Shown: positions 31,378 to 32,251 of the stretch, piece by piece | Position numbering within the stretch: the stretch's first letter is position 1 | Layout of the letters: each line of letters starts with the position of its first letter | IMG/VR virus record: IMGVR_UViG_3300022752_000251 | Location: 1 to 32,251 of that record | Reading direction: 5' to 3' (one strand) | DNA length: 32,251 bases | DNA from: a virus | Position numbers and translations under genes: made by a program | The notes under the pieces: generated by a model | What the model was told of the DNA's origin: nothing | The model's input: only the letters and a program-made list of their open reading frames with translations | The model's database searches: none

Positions 31378-32020
31378 TTGATTCCTCTTTTCCGTAGGTA
31401 TAATCTTTATCTTTGAATGGCTTAGTACCGCCCAATGACCTGACCATTTTATTTAAAGCACGGTTAGCTTTCATAATAGCAGCCTTGTCTGTTGTATTAG
31501 ACTTAGTAGCTTCGACTAATTCACTACCTGTCAAATCTTCTCCGTAATAAAGTTCTACGTAGACTTGTTCTTCTAATGATAATTTTTCAAATGCTTTCTT
31601 GATGTCAGCACTAAAAGCCATCAAGTCATTTAGTTCAGATAAATCTTTCTTAGCCCTACGGTCGGAGGATAAAGTGTTTGCCATTTTAGACCAGTCACCA
31701 GATAATACAGCAGGAATCATTATCTTGATGAACTGCTTATCGTAAAAGAAATTATCGGAAGGATCATAGCCAAGTTTAATGGCTTTTTCTTTTAGACAAT
31801 AATCAAGAGCAGCATTACGTAAAGATCTAGCAACCAGTTTATCTACATCTTTTTGTTCTTCATGCTCATTGTTCCAAGTTTCTAGTTTAACTGGATGCTC
31901 AGCAAACCAGACCCACAATTCCTGCTGTATATCTTCTTTCTCTACCATCGGATATTTACGACCAAACTCAGAAGCAATTTGTTTGACCATATAGTTATAC
32001 CCATCATAGAAGTCTTGCAT
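31367..32020 (-). CDS. Sigma-factor-like protein
   Basis: A 217-aa protein with the two-part layout of small sigma-70-type factors. Residues ~5-75 (GYNYMVKQIASEFGRKY ... VEKEDIQQELWVWFAEHP ... DKLVARSLRNAALDYC) resemble sigma region 2, which melts the -10 element. Residues ~143-195 (AFEKLSLEEQVYVELYYGED, then LTGSELVEATKS, then IMKANRALNKMVRSLGG) resemble region 4, which reads the -35. Phages of Actinobacteria often encode such divergent factors; it would redirect host RNA polymerase to phage promoters. The start overlaps the previous stop (TAATG). It could instead be a sigma-like DNA-binding regulator, since phage versions are seldom tested. Confidence 0.72.
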   Translation of the reverse strand: MQDFYDGYNYMVKQIASEFGRKYPMVEKEDIQQELWVWFAEHPVKLETWNNEHEEQKDVDKLVARSLRNAALDYCLKEKAIKLGYDPSDNFFYDKQFIKIMIPAVLSGDWSKMANTLSSDRRAKKDLSELNDLMAFSADIKKAFEKLSLEEQVYVELYYGEDLTGSELVEATKSNTTDKAAIMKANRALNKMVRSLGGTKPFKDKDYTYGKEESNDM

Positions 32021-32251
32021 TATTTACCCCACACCTTGTTAGCAACAACAAATGTACCATCTTTTTGGATTGGTATTAGTTGTGGAGTAACTTTATTTCC
32101 ATCGATGTACAGGATTCCAAATGCTTGTTGCCAGTTAGCAATACCTGCTTTAAGGTAAGAAGCTTTACGCATATCCATAAGGTTACCTACTTCCATACCC
32201 CATACAGTTTTAACAGGACGACCACCATATGATTGACTATGGTGTAGTAGT
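32020..32251 (-). CDS. C-terminal part of an unidentified protein, cut by right edge
   Basis: The last ~76 residues of a leftward gene whose start lies beyond the right edge. The sequence HHSQSYGGRPVKTVWGMEVG ... NWQQAFGILYIDGNKVTPQL ... VVANKVWGK ends in a TAATG overlap with the sigma-like gene. The HHS...GGR...W, then NWQQ(A/G)FG(I/V)L(Y)IDG order resembles the C-terminus of phage calcineurin-like metallophosphoesterases, but the defining N-terminal metal motifs are outside the window. Treat the function as a guess; that a gene is here is well supported by the open frame and coupling. Confidence 0.6.
   Translation of the reverse strand, partial: LLHHSQSYGGRPVKTVWGMEVGNLMDMRKASYLKAGIANWQQAFGILYIDGNKVTPQLIPIQKDGTFVVANKVWGK

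Noticed and set aside
1-32251. CRISPR array, IS element, integrase or tRNA cluster
   Set aside because: I looked for regularly spaced direct repeats, transposase or recombinase motifs and cloverleaf sequences on both strands and found none that could be supported; the only repeats are coding fibre repeats and short palindromes.

Overview
The window is a tightly packed, AT-rich double-stranded DNA bacteriophage genome segment. It shows TAATG or ATGA stop-start overlaps, strong Shine-Dalgarno (SD) sites and almost no spacer DNA. No tRNA, IS element, integrase or CRISPR array is visible. The gene set is terminase, portal, scaffold, capsid, head-tail adaptor, beta-propeller-like tail protein and fibres. 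There is no tape-measure or tail-tube series, so a short-tailed (podovirus-like) virion is most likely. Several small proteins look like those of phages of Actinobacteria or freshwater and marine phages: the MACRTGC protein, the basic AGVSGYNKPKRTP protein, and the membrane/coiled-coil protein after the capsid gene. The host assignment is an inference from memory of families; no search was run.

Layout. (1) 1-1764, minus strand: a leftward block with a small membrane/coiled-coil protein, a zinc-ribbon protein, an SSB-like OB-fold protein ending at a strong hairpin, a tiny Cys-rich protein and a gene cut by the left edge. (2) 1765-2302: a 538-base non-coding divergent control region rich in inverted repeats, with a candidate rightward promoter and a hairpin that covers the ribosome site of the leftward gene. 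(3) 2303-17150, plus strand: the packaging and head block. It holds terminase large subunit (with a small-terminase-like HTH at its N-terminus), portal, two small proteins, four large probable inner-virion proteins (1754, 506, 337 and 300 aa), scaffold and major capsid. (4) 17223-22767: small connector-like and membrane proteins, a BppU-like protein, a modular fibre cluster (collagen-like, Mtd-N-like and SGNH esterase modules) and five small, mostly basic proteins. (5) 22776-30101: a 1037-aa fusion protein, head-tail adaptor, beta-repeat fibre and a large beta-rich tail protein. (6) 30101-31156: holin, a basic protein and an M23 peptidase, closed by a strong bidirectional terminator at about 31163-31208. 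(7) 31204-32251, minus strand: a leftward block with the C-terminus of an unidentified (possibly metallophosphoesterase) protein, a sigma-like factor and a 57-aa Cys-rich protein.

How it fits together. Two leftward regulatory/replication blocks flank one long rightward late transcription unit. The sigma-like protein could direct host RNA polymerase to phage promoters. The terminase fills capsids made by portal, scaffold and capsid protein. The large proteins between portal and scaffold are candidates for DNA-ejection proteins. The fibres and SGNH domain probably act on the host surface, and holin plus M23 peptidase release progeny. The most unusual gene is the 1037-aa protein. It joins a repetitive virion-protein-like body to a DUF4326-like domain and a second domain with an FGSN...GRHGKGAA motif that resembles macrodomain-type ADP-ribose/nucleotide-binding proteins. 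It may be a nucleotide-acting module carried in or on the particle.
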